64,000 nucleotides of DNA from RHLJ01 sp965601955 (GTDB lineage Bacteria > Bacteroidota > Rhodothermia > Balneolales > Balneolaceae). The number at the start of each line of letters is the position of its first letter. The stretch's first letter is position 1. Shown piece by piece: positions 43,659 through 53,143 of this stretch. A program made the translations under genes and the position numbers. The DNA lies in the NCBI GenBank assembly GCA_965601955.1, contig OZ271855.1, positions 868,001 to 932,000 on the forward strand, given 5' to 3'. A model generated the notes under the pieces. That model was not told the origin of the DNA. It saw only the letters and a program-made list of their open reading frames with translations, and made no database searches.

Positions 43659-44759
43659 TTAATTATCAGTAAATAAGGAGGCGTCAATTCCAGGAATAAT
43701 TTTTAGTGCGTTTTTGTAGTAAAGCTTTTCCAGTACTTCATCGGGTAAGTCAAGCCCATACATTTTCCAAAAAGCATGTCTCTTCCTGAAATAATCAAAG
43801 TACTCATCATCCGATTCTAGCACTCTGAAATAAGTATGGAATTCTTCTGGACGATAAGTGTCTTTACCAAAGAGTATGCGGTCCTGGTATTTGATAAAGA
43901 ATTCGCGTGCAAAACGAGGCTGCCGGCCAAGTTCAGCAATAATAGCGGCAATCTCAGTATATACATGAGGGAATTTATCGAGGTGTTTTCCCAGGCTCTC
44001 TAAATCGTTTGCCATCCATCCGAAGTGAGCATTAATGAAAGTAGTATTCGGATGTTTCTCGAACATATTCCATTGTTCTTGCATTACTACTTCCCAACTT
44101 GGATACCTGGTAGTATCACCTCTATGCCTGCTTGGAAATTGTTTCATTTCAAGCCACCGCTCATTTTTTTCATCTATAGGGTCCCAAAATACAGCGGGTT
44201 CTCCGGTATGAATTAAAACCGGAATGCCTAGCTCACCACACTTAGCCCATACCGGGTCAATTCGAGGATCATCTGTTCTTACTCTATTGCCATTAGAATC
44301 CAGAACTGTGAGTCCCAGGTTTTTGAATATCTTTAGGCCTTTGGCCCCGTTTCTTACATCTTCTTCAAGTTGAGCAACAGTACGCTCCGTCCAATCCGGA
44401 TCATCAATTCCATTGAAATCGATATTGGCAAATACAACGAATCTACCGGGGGCCTGCTCTTCTGCAGCATCAACCATCTCTTTAAGGGCATCTCCCCATC
44501 GCCCACTTAGATTTACAATAACCCGCATATTTAAACGGTCCATTTCTTCGGTAATCTTTACCAAATCCATGGTCGCCATTCTTCGGAGATGGCTATGCGC
44601 ATCTATAAATGGAAATTTAGCGGAAGTAACCGGGTTTTCAGGAACAATGAGTGTGGAGGTTGGATTATACTCTTCAAAATCCATTTTAAGCTCTTCCTCC
44701 TGCCCTAGTACAGTTGCAAAAGGAGCGACAAGTAAGATAGGTATTAAGATATATTTCAT
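43659..44759 (-). CDS. Secreted amidohydrolase-family TIM-barrel protein
   Basis: 366 aa with a signal peptide (MKYILIPILLVAPFATVLG). The fold is the amidohydrolase-2/ACMSD-like barrel: PFIDAHSHLRRM (strand 1 HxH), VLIHTGEPAVFWDP (His, strand 5), FINAHFGWMANDLE (His, strand 6) and RILFGKDTYRPEE (Asp, strand 8). The metal set of three His and an Asp is typical. The substrate is unknown, perhaps a carboxylated ring compound. It begins 12 bp downstream of the Wzi-like barrel gene on the same strand. Confidence 0.85.
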   Translation of the reverse strand: MKYILIPILLVAPFATVLGQEEELKMDFEEYNPTSTLIVPENPVTSAKFPFIDAHSHLRRMATMDLVKITEEMDRLNMRVIVNLSGRWGDALKEMVDAAEEQAPGRFVVFANIDFNGIDDPDWTERTVAQLEEDVRNGAKGLKIFKNLGLTVLDSNGNRVRTDDPRIDPVWAKCGELGIPVLIHTGEPAVFWDPIDEKNERWLEMKQFPSRHRGDTTRYPSWEVVMQEQWNMFEKHPNTTFINAHFGWMANDLESLGKHLDKFPHVYTEIAAIIAELGRQPRFAREFFIKYQDRILFGKDTYRPEEFHTYFRVLESDDEYFDYFRKRHAFWKMYGLDLPDEVLEKLYYKNALKIIPGIDASLFTDN

Positions 44760-44771
44760 AATTGTATTGGA

Positions 44772-46535
44772 TTAGAAGATTGCATTTGGTCCGGGTATAA
44801 CTCCCAAAATATTAGGAATAGCTGGGTAAAAATTAAACTCAATACCTCCATAAAATAAACTCAGGTCTTCAATTTGGGACCCCCTATCAACAAATCTATG
44901 GGTGTATTTGCCAAATAACCGGATGCCCCGTATTGGTTCAAATTCCAGCTCCACGTTCACATTATTCCACTTATGAACTTCACCCGCAAAAAGAGCTACC
45001 TGATCACCATTTGTACTAGTAATGCCTCGAAACATATCTCCACCAACATCCAATAATAGTGCGTCATTTTCATCTACTTCATTGAAGCCTTTTTTAACGG
45101 ATTGAAAAGAAATATCCACAAAACTTCTCCAGGGTAACCATTGACGAACAGAAATATGGAATTGACGGGAATTAGGCCCTATCGAAGCTCCAAGCGGAGA
45201 ACCTAGTTCATCATAGGTATTGAAAAACTGCCAATGCGAATAGAAATAAGGGTCGAGTTGAAGTACCTCTGCATTTAATAGCGTTGAGGTTGGTAGCCCC
45301 AGGTTAAATCCAGCTTGATAACTAATGGTGCCGCTATTCGAAATTCTTTTTGAACTACCTCTAAAGATATCCCCAATCGAGAGTACATCATCAATACCCA
45401 GAGTTCCATAAAGCTCCAGGTTTTTAATGGGCCTCATGGAACCGTCAAAAAACCAGAGCGGGTTATCCTTGTCCAGGGTTTCGTATTCACCAAATCGTAG
45501 GGGAAGTAGTGGGTTCACGTAAGAAAGCTCGACAGGCCGGTTCGAGTAAATCAGCGATTCTGTAAATGCCATGGATATCCATTTAGCCGGTGTTAATTGA
45601 ACCCTTCGCAATGCGAACCATCTTTCTGGGGATACCCTGCTCACTATTCCGGGATATCCATCCACTTCGATCACGCTTGTTTCTGATCTGAGTGCACCAT
45701 GGATGAGGGTATACTGCAAATATTTAGTATCAAAGTTAAGTCGTACCCAGTCGAAATTACCTGCATCTTGACGGAGTATTTGGGCTTCGTGCCCCCTGAA
45801 CCCGTACTTCAAATCTCCATTACCAATATGTAAACCAAGTTGCTTGTACTGAACGGAAAAGAATGCCTCAGCAAAAAAAGCAGCACTTTTATCTGGATTC
45901 CTTCCATCAAAAGTTTGCCCCCACTCGGGATGGTATCTAAGTAAACCCGCTTCACTTACTAATGGATTTGAAATCTCAGTGTGCCAGCCAAATGTATTGT
46001 AAAAGGAACCAAAGCCCCTAATTGTGAAGTTATTGAGCTTGCTGACCTCATCTATACCGCTAGCAGGATCGTCTACAGCGATGGCACCACCTGAGAAGGT
46101 ATAATCGACAACTGTATATAAATGCTCTTTTCTAAGAGCATAAAGATGAGGCTCCTCATCAGAAAGCAATAAGTCGACTTTACTTTTTATAGAGCTTTTA
46201 AAATCTTTTTGCCAGCCTTGCAGATAGGTATTTGGATTATCGGTGGGGATGTATTCCGGAGACATCTCCTGTCGATACCATCCTAGAAGTTTTCGGTCCG
46301 TATCATTTAATGAGGACTCAATTTCGCTTAGCTCATTTAGAAAGGACAAAATCTGTCTCCGGTTTAGGGGAAGGCTCTCATAACTATAATTACTGATATT
46401 CCCTTTCACCCTTTGAAGGTGCAACCAGTCATAAATCTGGTGATGTACCGGAACTAAAGAAACCTGACTAAATCCTTGTGAAGTCAGAAGAAATGTCCCC
46501 AAAAAAAATGCACTGATAATGAAGGCTTTTTTCAA
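44772..46535 (-). CDS. Wzi-like capsule-assembly outer-membrane beta-barrel
   Basis: 587 aa with a signal peptide (about 1-23). It resembles Bacteroidota capsule-assembly Wzi-like proteins: an N-terminal periplasmic part (HHQIYDWLHLQRVKG, LPLNRRQILSFLNELSEIES) and a barrel with alternating Tyr/Phe strands ending in YPAIPNILGVIPGPNAIF. It is a paralogue of the truncated gene at 1-868, so two copies lie 44 kb apart. No polysaccharide biosynthesis genes are in the window, so the role is inferred only from the family. It is the first gene of a two-gene operon with the amidohydrolase. Confidence 0.7.
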   Translation of the reverse strand: MKKAFIISAFFLGTFLLTSQGFSQVSLVPVHHQIYDWLHLQRVKGNISNYSYESLPLNRRQILSFLNELSEIESSLNDTDRKLLGWYRQEMSPEYIPTDNPNTYLQGWQKDFKSSIKSKVDLLLSDEEPHLYALRKEHLYTVVDYTFSGGAIAVDDPASGIDEVSKLNNFTIRGFGSFYNTFGWHTEISNPLVSEAGLLRYHPEWGQTFDGRNPDKSAAFFAEAFFSVQYKQLGLHIGNGDLKYGFRGHEAQILRQDAGNFDWVRLNFDTKYLQYTLIHGALRSETSVIEVDGYPGIVSRVSPERWFALRRVQLTPAKWISMAFTESLIYSNRPVELSYVNPLLPLRFGEYETLDKDNPLWFFDGSMRPIKNLELYGTLGIDDVLSIGDIFRGSSKRISNSGTISYQAGFNLGLPTSTLLNAEVLQLDPYFYSHWQFFNTYDELGSPLGASIGPNSRQFHISVRQWLPWRSFVDISFQSVKKGFNEVDENDALLLDVGGDMFRGITSTNGDQVALFAGEVHKWNNVNVELEFEPIRGIRLFGKYTHRFVDRGSQIEDLSLFYGGIEFNFYPAIPNILGVIPGPNAIF

Positions 46536-46583
46536 ACTCAGTTTGTTTTACTTTTTAACAAGATAGCAGTAGGGACTGAGATA

Positions 46584-46613
46584 TAAAAAACCCCGAATTT
46601 TCATCCGGGGTTT
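46584..46613 (-). terminator. Rho-independent terminator after enolase
   Basis: AAACCCCG (46588-46595) and CGGGGTTT (46606-46613) form the stem. Six or seven Ts follow on the minus strand. Confidence 0.92.
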
Positions 46614-46634
46614 AGAAATAATTATAGTTTTCGA

Positions 46635-47921
46635 TTACAACCCAAAAGCATCGTGACCCAGGAAGATCGCTGAATCTCCAAGCTCTTCTTCTATGCGGAT
46701 AAGCTGGTTGTATTTTGCAATTCGATCTGTACGGCTCATTGAGCCCGTCTTAATTTGGCCTGCATTGGTAGCTACGGAAAGATCAGCTATAGTAACATCT
46801 TCTGTTTCACCTGAGCGATGTGATATTACCGCTGTATAGCTATTCTTATGTGCCATTTCTATAGCATCCAGGGTTTCAGTCAAGGTTCCAATTTGGTTTA
46901 CCTTTATAAGGATTGAGTTAGCAATTCCTTTTTCAATTCCGGTAGCCAGTCGATTTGTATTAGTTACAAATAAATCATCTCCAACTAATTGTACTTTATC
47001 TCCGATAGCTTCGGTGAGTTTTTTCCATGCATCCCAGTCGTCCTCGGCCATTCCATCTTCAATAGAGATGATTGGGTATTTTTCAGCCCAATTTGCCCAG
47101 AATTCAACCATTGCATCTGTATCCTTTTTAGATCCATCGCTCCACTTGAATTCATATAATCCGGATTCTTTATTGTAAAACTCAGAGGAAGCCGGATCAA
47201 GTGCGATCAGTACATCATCTTTCGGAGCGTAGCCTGCTTTTTCAATAGCCGACATAATAACTTCGAGAGCTTCTTCATTAGATTTTAGATTAGGAGCGAA
47301 TCCTCCTTCATCACCAACTGCAGTACTATATCCTTTTTCGCCAAGGACTTTCTTTAGCGTATGGAATATTTCTGCACCCATCTGAAGGGCATGGGAAAAG
47401 GACTCCGCCCCGGCTGGCATGATCATAAATTCCTGAAGATCTACGCTATTATCGGCATGAGATCCACCATTGATGATATTCATCATCGGTAAAGGCATTA
47501 CCTTTGAATTAACTCCCCCAACATATCTCCAAAGTGGCATTCCAAGCTCACTGGATGCTGCTTTGGCGCAGGCTAATGAAACTCCTAAAATAGCATTTGC
47601 ACCCAGCTTGCCTTTATTTGGAGTACCATCAATCTCAAGAAGGAGGGAATCCAGTTCCGTTTGATTAAATACTGGAAGGCCTTCAAGCTCAGTGGCAATA
47701 GTAGTATTTACATTCTCAACAGCCTGAGTAACTCCTTTCCCTAAGAAAACTTCCTTATTTCCATCTCTTAGTTCTACTGCTTCGTGCTCACCTGTAGATG
47801 CCCCCGAGGGAACAGCGGCTCGACCCATTGCTCCAGAATCAAGAATTACATCCACCTCAATGGTTGGGTTTCCGCGTGAATCGATGATTTGACGTGCATT
47901 AATATCTTCTATAAAGCTCAT
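46635..47921 (-). CDS. eno: Enolase
   Basis: 428 aa, full length. It converts 2-phosphoglycerate to phosphoenolpyruvate in glycolysis. It has the N-terminal IDSRGNPTIEVDVIL block and catalytic residues in GDEGGFAP (Glu), VGDDLFVTN, VKVNQIGTLTE-like segment (ILIKVNQIGTLTETLD, catalytic Lys) and SHRSGETEDVTIADL. Cytosolic dimer or octamer in the family. It is monocistronic and closed by a strong terminator. Confidence 0.98.
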   Translation of the reverse strand: MSFIEDINARQIIDSRGNPTIEVDVILDSGAMGRAAVPSGASTGEHEAVELRDGNKEVFLGKGVTQAVENVNTTIATELEGLPVFNQTELDSLLLEIDGTPNKGKLGANAILGVSLACAKAASSELGMPLWRYVGGVNSKVMPLPMMNIINGGSHADNSVDLQEFMIMPAGAESFSHALQMGAEIFHTLKKVLGEKGYSTAVGDEGGFAPNLKSNEEALEVIMSAIEKAGYAPKDDVLIALDPASSEFYNKESGLYEFKWSDGSKKDTDAMVEFWANWAEKYPIISIEDGMAEDDWDAWKKLTEAIGDKVQLVGDDLFVTNTNRLATGIEKGIANSILIKVNQIGTLTETLDAIEMAHKNSYTAVISHRSGETEDVTIADLSVATNAGQIKTGSMSRTDRIAKYNQLIRIEEELGDSAIFLGHDAFGL

Positions 47922-48045
47922 TTAAACTCCGTTTTGTGTCAGTAAGTGAATGAGCATGTAAGGTACTACGATTTAACATCTACTTAAAGAGAATAGGTAC
48001 TAAGTTTTTGTAAACTTGACCTTTCAAAAATCATAGGAATCTATT

Positions 48046-48744
48046 TTGCACAATCATCACCCCTGGATCATTCTATTTGATATAGATGGCACTCTGCTTA
48101 CCGTAGATAGGAATTTCAACCGGCCCTTACTCAGAAGCATTATCAACGATCTCGAGATCGACTATCCTGATATGGAGAAAGATCCGTTCTCAGGAAGAAC
48201 AGATTTTGACATTATTACTTCATTCCTGGTGAATCATGAATTCGATGAAGAACTCTATCAGCGGTTCAAGGGTATTTATCTTACAAGATTAGAAGCTGAG
48301 ATTACAAAAGAGCATATCCTAAGGCATGAGTTTATTGATGAAGCTATTGATTACTTTTCCGGCGCTAATTTTGTGCGCGGGCTCCTAACTGGAAATTACC
48401 CAAGTGCTGCGCTCGTTAAATTACGGGCTGCTGGTATTAACCAACCATTTGAGTTTGGCGCCTTTGGCGAATTTCATAAGGATAGAAATATGCTCCCAAA
48501 ACTTGCCTTAGAATGGGTAAAAGAGAATCTCGAAATTGAACAACCAGACCCATCAAAATTTGTGATAATTGGAGATACTCCCAGGGATATACTATGTGCT
48601 AAGCACTCCGGAATGAAATGTATTTCTGTTACCACAGGTAAATTCGGTAGAGAAGACCTGGAAAAATATGAACCCGATCTTATACTCGATAATCTATCCA
48701 GCCCTCAAAATTGGTTTCAGAGTCTCCAGAACGGAAAACCCTGA
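48046..48744 (+). CDS. HAD-superfamily phosphatase, TTG start
   Basis: 232 aa. The start at 48046 is TTG; the catalytic motif begins only 11 residues later (LFDIDGTLL, nucleophile and acid Asp), and no ATG upstream is in frame before a stop. The other motifs are LLTGNYPSAALVKL (motif 2 Thr), Lys in the AFGEFHKDRNMLPKL region and VIIGDTPRDILCAK (motif 4). The helical cap lies between motifs 1 and 2. It is a small-molecule phosphatase, perhaps phosphoglycolate-like. Its stop directly abuts the convergent barrel gene. Confidence 0.9.
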   Translation: MHNHHPWIILFDIDGTLLTVDRNFNRPLLRSIINDLEIDYPDMEKDPFSGRTDFDIITSFLVNHEFDEELYQRFKGIYLTRLEAEITKEHILRHEFIDEAIDYFSGANFVRGLLTGNYPSAALVKLRAAGINQPFEFGAFGEFHKDRNMLPKLALEWVKENLEIEQPDPSKFVIIGDTPRDILCAKHSGMKCISVTTGKFGREDLEKYEPDLILDNLSSPQNWFQSLQNGKP

Positions 48745-49575
48745 TTACCACATCCATCCAAATACAAAGGTAATTTGAGCTGAACCGAAATATTTGGTTG
48801 TTGAATTAGCCGGTTCAGTTTGAAGAACAGGGAATCCAGTATCTGGGTCTGTAATGAATATAGGTCTCCCAACGTTGTCTCTTTGAGCTCCGAAGGGCTC
48901 TAAGATTTGTAATCCCTGGCTAAAGTAATAGAAGCTATATCCAAACTGGAAGGATTGAAGCCGGGCAAAATTATTTCCAAAATCTATACCTAGTAATAAC
49001 TCTCCATTCCATCCCCAATCTGATTCTAAATCGGTCAATCCCGCGAAAATATCCCTTACTGGTTCATAAACTCCAAAATCATTGATGTTGGTTTCACGGA
49101 AACCATTGTCGTTTCGATCTTCGAAATAAGGAGAGCTAAGAGCAAGGGCAGGCCCAAAATTAATGGATGTATGAACCCGGAAGTTGTCAGAAATTTTTTC
49201 CGCGAAGACACGTCGTTTAATTCCAACCGTTAAAGGGATGGTAGTTACTCGCTTGTATTTACTGGGAATTGTACGGTTACCAAAATAGTAATCGATAAAA
49301 ACCTGTTCACTAGGGTCTCTTAATCCTGCAACTTTAAGATTGACGAGCCCTTCCGTATAAGGGCTTAAGCCCTTCCGAAATTGGGCACCGGCTCCAAAGC
49401 CAAAATCATTGAGGTTTAGGCTAAATCCAAATCCGGATTTATATCCCTCATCAAAAAGATTTCTGGGGGATTCTAAGCCGCGAATTTCGGGTTCTCCATA
49501 CTGTGCATAAAGGTTTGTACTTGCAAAAAGCAGTGCTAAAAAAAGTGTAGCGGATAGATATTTAAGCTTCTTCAT
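48745..49575 (-). CDS. Outer-membrane beta-barrel protein of unknown function
   Basis: 276 aa with a signal peptide (about 1-24). Strand-like blocks follow (SGFGFSLNLNDFGFGAGAQF, TTIPLTVGIKRRVFA, FGNNFARLQSFQFGYSFYYF), and it ends GSAQITFVFGWMW. Its layout is like PorV/OmpW-sized barrels, but I recognise no defined family. The stop codon is adjacent to the HAD stop, with no terminator visible between them. Confidence 0.65.
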   Translation of the reverse strand: MKKLKYLSATLFLALLFASTNLYAQYGEPEIRGLESPRNLFDEGYKSGFGFSLNLNDFGFGAGAQFRKGLSPYTEGLVNLKVAGLRDPSEQVFIDYYFGNRTIPSKYKRVTTIPLTVGIKRRVFAEKISDNFRVHTSINFGPALALSSPYFEDRNDNGFRETNINDFGVYEPVRDIFAGLTDLESDWGWNGELLLGIDFGNNFARLQSFQFGYSFYYFSQGLQILEPFGAQRDNVGRPIFITDPDTGFPVLQTEPANSTTKYFGSAQITFVFGWMW

Positions 49576-49711
49576 GGTATCAGCTTATTGGAATAAAATT
49601 TCATTGACAAGATAATGAACGAAAAAAACCTGATTTTCTTATTGTCTTAAGTCGATATCCTGTTATTTTCCCATCGATTTTGAAAAATAGTCTAACAATT
49701 TTTTCCATAGG

Positions 49712-50098
49712 ATGAATTCACACACAACTTATTTGGTATTTGGGCCATCTGCAACACTTAAAAGAATGGCAGGAAAGATGTTCGCAGAGTATGAGCCAAA
49801 ATTCCTTTATGATCGAAGGTTTGAGGCGGTACAAAGCGATTTTCACGTAGCCGTGTACGAAGAGTATGAAAAGCAGATCAATTCTAGTGTGACCTTAACG
49901 TGTATTTTTGAACATTCCCCAAAAGTGAACAAGATTGTACTCAAAAAAACTGGTGGCAGAATGGGTTTTAGAGGGAGTTCATTAAGTGAGGAAAGAAACG
50001 TTGAATCGAATGTAATTGACTTTATTTTTGATTTTGCGAAGCGTTTTGGACTAACCGTTCAGGAAGAGCAAATCTCTGATCAAAAAGAAGAGGACTAA
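49712..50098 (+). CDS. Hypothetical 128-aa protein upstream of prmC
   Basis: I do not recognise a family with certainty. It is soluble, with a mixed alpha/beta pattern (FHVAVYEEYEKQINSSVTLT, VNKIVLKKTGGRMGFRGSSL) and an acidic tail. The gene ends 9 bp before prmC, so the two are probably co-transcribed. Confidence 0.6.
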   Translation: MNSHTTYLVFGPSATLKRMAGKMFAEYEPKFLYDRRFEAVQSDFHVAVYEEYEKQINSSVTLTCIFEHSPKVNKIVLKKTGGRMGFRGSSLSEERNVESNVIDFIFDFAKRFGLTVQEEQISDQKEED

Positions 50099-50107
50099 AC
50101 CCAAAGA

Positions 50108-50971
50108 ATGACAAGCACTCCTACCGAGTGGACTGTCCTTTCCCTTCTGGAATGGGGAACGGATTATTTCGACAAGAAAGGAATCAAGAATTCCCGGCTT
50201 AGTATTGAATGGCTTCTTGCTGATGTACTAAAAACCAGGAGATTAAACCTCTATCTAATCTTCGATCGGCCGGTTAGCGAAGAAGAATTGCAGCTTATAA
50301 AACCTATGATAAAAAGAAGGGCTGCCCATGAACCACTGCAATACATTATCGGTGAAACAGATTTCTTAAATGCCAGGATCAAAGTCAATCCAGCTGTTTT
50401 AATTCCTCGCCCTGAAACCGAAGAGCTGGTTGATATAGTGCTCAATGCTCATGACAAGGGAAGAGAGTTACGTGTTTTAGATATAGGTACCGGTTCGGGA
50501 TGCATTCCTATTTCAATAAAGATCAATGCCAGCAATTGGATTGTATCAGCAACAGATATTTCCCCCGAAGCTTTGGAAGTGGCACAGGAGAATGCCCGCT
50601 TAAATCATGCAGAGATTTCTTTTGTCGAAGACGACCTTTTAAATAGTAAAGGATTCGATTCTGAATCTGAGTTCGACATTATCATTTCCAATCCCCCATA
50701 CATTCTAAAGGAAGAAGAATCTGATATTGAAATTGAAGTAAAAAGCTATGAGCCAGAGCTGGCTCTTTTTTGTAAATCAACGGAACATATATATAGAGCA
50801 ATTTTTGAGTTTGCTGAGAAGCATCTAAAAATTGGGGGAGCTCTTTATTTAGAATTGAATGAGAACCGGGCAGAAGAAGTTATGAGTATTTTTTCTAGTG
50901 AAAAATGGACTTCTGCTATCCATAATGACTACGGAAATAAACCTCGGTTTTTGATAGCCAAAAAAAATTGA
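50108..50971 (+). CDS. prmC: Peptide chain release factor N5-glutamine methyltransferase
   Basis: 287 aa. It methylates the Gln of the GGQ motif in release factors. The N-terminal helical domain (NSRLSIEWLLADVLKTRRLN, PLQYIIGETDFLNARIKV) is followed by the SAM-binding Rossmann fold: VLDIGTGSGCIPISI, the acidic residue in SATDISPEALEVA, and the substrate motif IISNPPYI. It lies directly before the oriC/dnaA region. Confidence 0.95.
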   Translation: MTSTPTEWTVLSLLEWGTDYFDKKGIKNSRLSIEWLLADVLKTRRLNLYLIFDRPVSEEELQLIKPMIKRRAAHEPLQYIIGETDFLNARIKVNPAVLIPRPETEELVDIVLNAHDKGRELRVLDIGTGSGCIPISIKINASNWIVSATDISPEALEVAQENARLNHAEISFVEDDLLNSKGFDSESEFDIIISNPPYILKEEESDIEIEVKSYEPELALFCKSTEHIYRAIFEFAEKHLKIGGALYLELNENRAEEVMSIFSSEKWTSAIHNDYGNKPRFLIAKKN

Positions 50972-51020
50972 AAAGAAGCAGATTCTAATTTTGAAATGTC
51001 AAAAATTATACGGGTATAAG

Positions 51021-51291
51021 TGTGGAAAACTTGTGGAAAAAAACTTCATGTACTCTGACCTGCAATAGATACTCCCCCGTTTACATGTTATGGCAATGTT
51101 ACCTGTAGTCAAGTTAGAAATTTGTATAGCATAAACTTTTTTTTAATCGTTTGGCTTCCAATGGATTATGGGTCTTTATTGATTGTGGATAACTTTTTTT
51201 GTCAAGGCTAACTCGCGTTTGACAAGACGTCTTAATTTTTTCATTTTCCTTGCAGCGTAGCTATAAAGATTGCTTTATGGCGTGTGGATAA
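51021..51291 (+). other. Putative chromosomal origin (oriC) upstream of dnaA
   Basis: The 364-bp gap between prmC and dnaA carries four DnaA boxes, all in one orientation: TGTGGAAAA at 51021 and 51032 (one mismatch) and TGTGGATAA at 51184 and 51283 (perfect). The tract from about 51125 to 51155 and several T-runs (51194-51200) are AT-rich enough to unwind. An inverted repeat TTGTCAA/TTGACAA (51199, 51219) and the palindrome AAGACGTCTT (51224) lie between the perfect boxes. Autoregulation of dnaA is an alternative or added function. Confidence 0.7.
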
Positions 51292-51335
51292 CTGAAAAGT
51301 GTAAGAACCTCAACCGTACAGGAGGATAGGAGTAG

Positions 51336-52781
51336 TTGCAAGAAAACGTAGCTGAGGCAGCCTGGGGTAAATGCCTCGAGATTATTAAGGACAATATTAG
51401 CTATCAAAAGTATAAATCCTGGTTTGAACCAATCAAGCCAGTGAATCTTGTGGAGAATACTTTGACTATACAAGTCCCGAGTCAGTTTTGGTATGAATGG
51501 CTTGAAGAGCACTACTACAATATGCTACGCTCTACTCTTGCTAAGGTGCTTGGCCCTGAAGGAAAACTTGAGTATTCCATCCTAATGGAAAAGTCCGATC
51601 AATTCGAGAACAACCGGTCTGTTCGTCTTCCACAACGTCCGATGCCTCCTGTTCAGGCGCAACAAATTCAGGGCTATCCTGAAAGCTATCCTGAAAGAAT
51701 TGAAAACCCTTTTGTAATTCCGGGTATTAGAAAAACTAAGATCGACTCCAATTTGAATAGCTCGTATGTATTCGAGCGTTATATAGAAGGAGATTGCAAT
51801 AGGCTTGCTCGTTCTGCTGCTATGGCTATTGCCGACAACCCTGGTAATAATTCTTTCAATCCTTTCTTTATATATGGGCCTACAGGATTGGGAAAGACTC
51901 ACCTGATTCAAAGTATTGGCAACCGCATCAAGCAAAAGTACTCGGATGACAAGTCGGTGCTATATATTTCTTCTGAAGCTTTTACCAATGAGTTTGTACA
52001 CGCGATCAGGAATAACCGCGCCAGTGAGTTTTCTATGTTCTATCGCAATATCGATGTATTAATCGTAGACGATATCCAGTTCTTCAGTGGTAAAGAAAAA
52101 ACCCAGGAAGAATTCTTCCATATCTTCAATGCTCTGCATCAGGATGGAAAACAAATTGTGTTAAGTAGTGATCGGGCACCTAAAGATGTTCCTGATATCC
52201 AGGAGCGATTGATATCCAGGTTTAGCTGGGGGTTAAGTGCTGATTTACAAATGCCTGAATATGAAACCCGTTATGCTATTCTTGAAAGGAAAGCCAATGA
52301 CAATGGCATTGAAATAGATCCTGAAATTGTAGAATTCATCGCACATAATTTTAAGTCCAACGTGCGTGACCTGGAAGGAGCAATTATTAAGCTATTAGCT
52401 CATGCTTCTCTACAAAATATCGATGACATCGACTTGGCTATGGCTAAGCGTGTGCTAAAGGATATGGTGAAAGAATCTCATACCCAGATTTCTATCGAAT
52501 CTATCCAAAACTATGTATGTGATTACTTCGGTATTGACACCAATAAAGTGCGGGAAAAAACACGAAAGCAGGAGATCGTAGAGGCACGTCAAATCGCGAT
52601 GTATTTGTCTAAGCGCTTTACTAAATCCAGTTTAAAAACAATCGGTCTTCATTTTGGGGGAAGAGATCATTCAACGGTTATCCATGCTATCTCTACGGTA
52701 GAGGAAAGAATGAGTACCAGCCCCAAGCACAAAAGAATCCTGGAAGAACTTCATCAGCGTATCGAAGTAGCCAGTCTTTAG
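51336..52781 (+). CDS. dnaA: Chromosomal replication initiator DnaA, TTG start
   Basis: 481 aa. The start is a TTG at 51336; GGAGG lies 10 bp upstream. It has the N-terminal DnaB-interaction domain (AWGKCLEIIKDNISYQKYKS, WFEPIKP), a short linker, the AAA+ domain with Walker A FFIYGPTGLGKTHLI (near residue 180) and Walker B VLIVDDIQFFSGKEKTQEEF, and the C-terminal helix-turn-helix with the signature GLHFGGRDHSTVIHAISTVE. It binds DnaA boxes and loads the helicase. Unusually, dnaN does not follow; folB starts 2 bp after the stop. Confidence 0.98.
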   Translation: MQENVAEAAWGKCLEIIKDNISYQKYKSWFEPIKPVNLVENTLTIQVPSQFWYEWLEEHYYNMLRSTLAKVLGPEGKLEYSILMEKSDQFENNRSVRLPQRPMPPVQAQQIQGYPESYPERIENPFVIPGIRKTKIDSNLNSSYVFERYIEGDCNRLARSAAMAIADNPGNNSFNPFFIYGPTGLGKTHLIQSIGNRIKQKYSDDKSVLYISSEAFTNEFVHAIRNNRASEFSMFYRNIDVLIVDDIQFFSGKEKTQEEFFHIFNALHQDGKQIVLSSDRAPKDVPDIQERLISRFSWGLSADLQMPEYETRYAILERKANDNGIEIDPEIVEFIAHNFKSNVRDLEGAIIKLLAHASLQNIDDIDLAMAKRVLKDMVKESHTQISIESIQNYVCDYFGIDTNKVREKTRKQEIVEARQIAMYLSKRFTKSSLKTIGLHFGGRDHSTVIHAISTVEERMSTSPKHKRILEELHQRIEVASL

Positions 52782-52783
52782 CG

Positions 52784-53143
52784 ATGGATAAACTCGTATT
52801 AAAAGGCCTCAAATTTCGAGGCTATCACGGGTTTTATGAGCAAGAACGTATTGATGGAAATGATTTCGAGGTCGACCTGATATTTCATTGTTCGCTAGAA
52901 GAAGCTGGTAAGACGGATGACCTGGAAAAAACCATCGACTATTCTATTGCTCAAAAAGTAGTTGCCGAAGTAATGGAGGGAGAATCAATAAAACTCATTG
53001 AGCATTTGGTTTATAAAATCGGAGAACGATTAACCGAAGAAGTAGGGAAAGCAGATACATTCGATGTAATTATTCGAAAATTGAATCCACCCATGCCTGG
53101 TACTTGTGAATATTCTGAAGTGACAATGTCATGGCCAAGGTAA
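52784..53143 (+). CDS. folB: Dihydroneopterin aldolase
   Basis: 119 aa, family length. It cleaves dihydroneopterin to 6-hydroxymethyl-dihydropterin and glycolaldehyde in folate synthesis. Conserved features are LKFRGYHGFYEQER, the active Tyr (DYSIAQKVV), LIEHLVYKIGERL (with the catalytic Glu region) and RKLNPPMPGTCEYSEV (catalytic Lys). The folK start lies inside its last codons, so the two are coupled. Confidence 0.95.
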   Translation: MDKLVLKGLKFRGYHGFYEQERIDGNDFEVDLIFHCSLEEAGKTDDLEKTIDYSIAQKVVAEVMEGESIKLIEHLVYKIGERLTEEVGKADTFDVIIRKLNPPMPGTCEYSEVTMSWPR

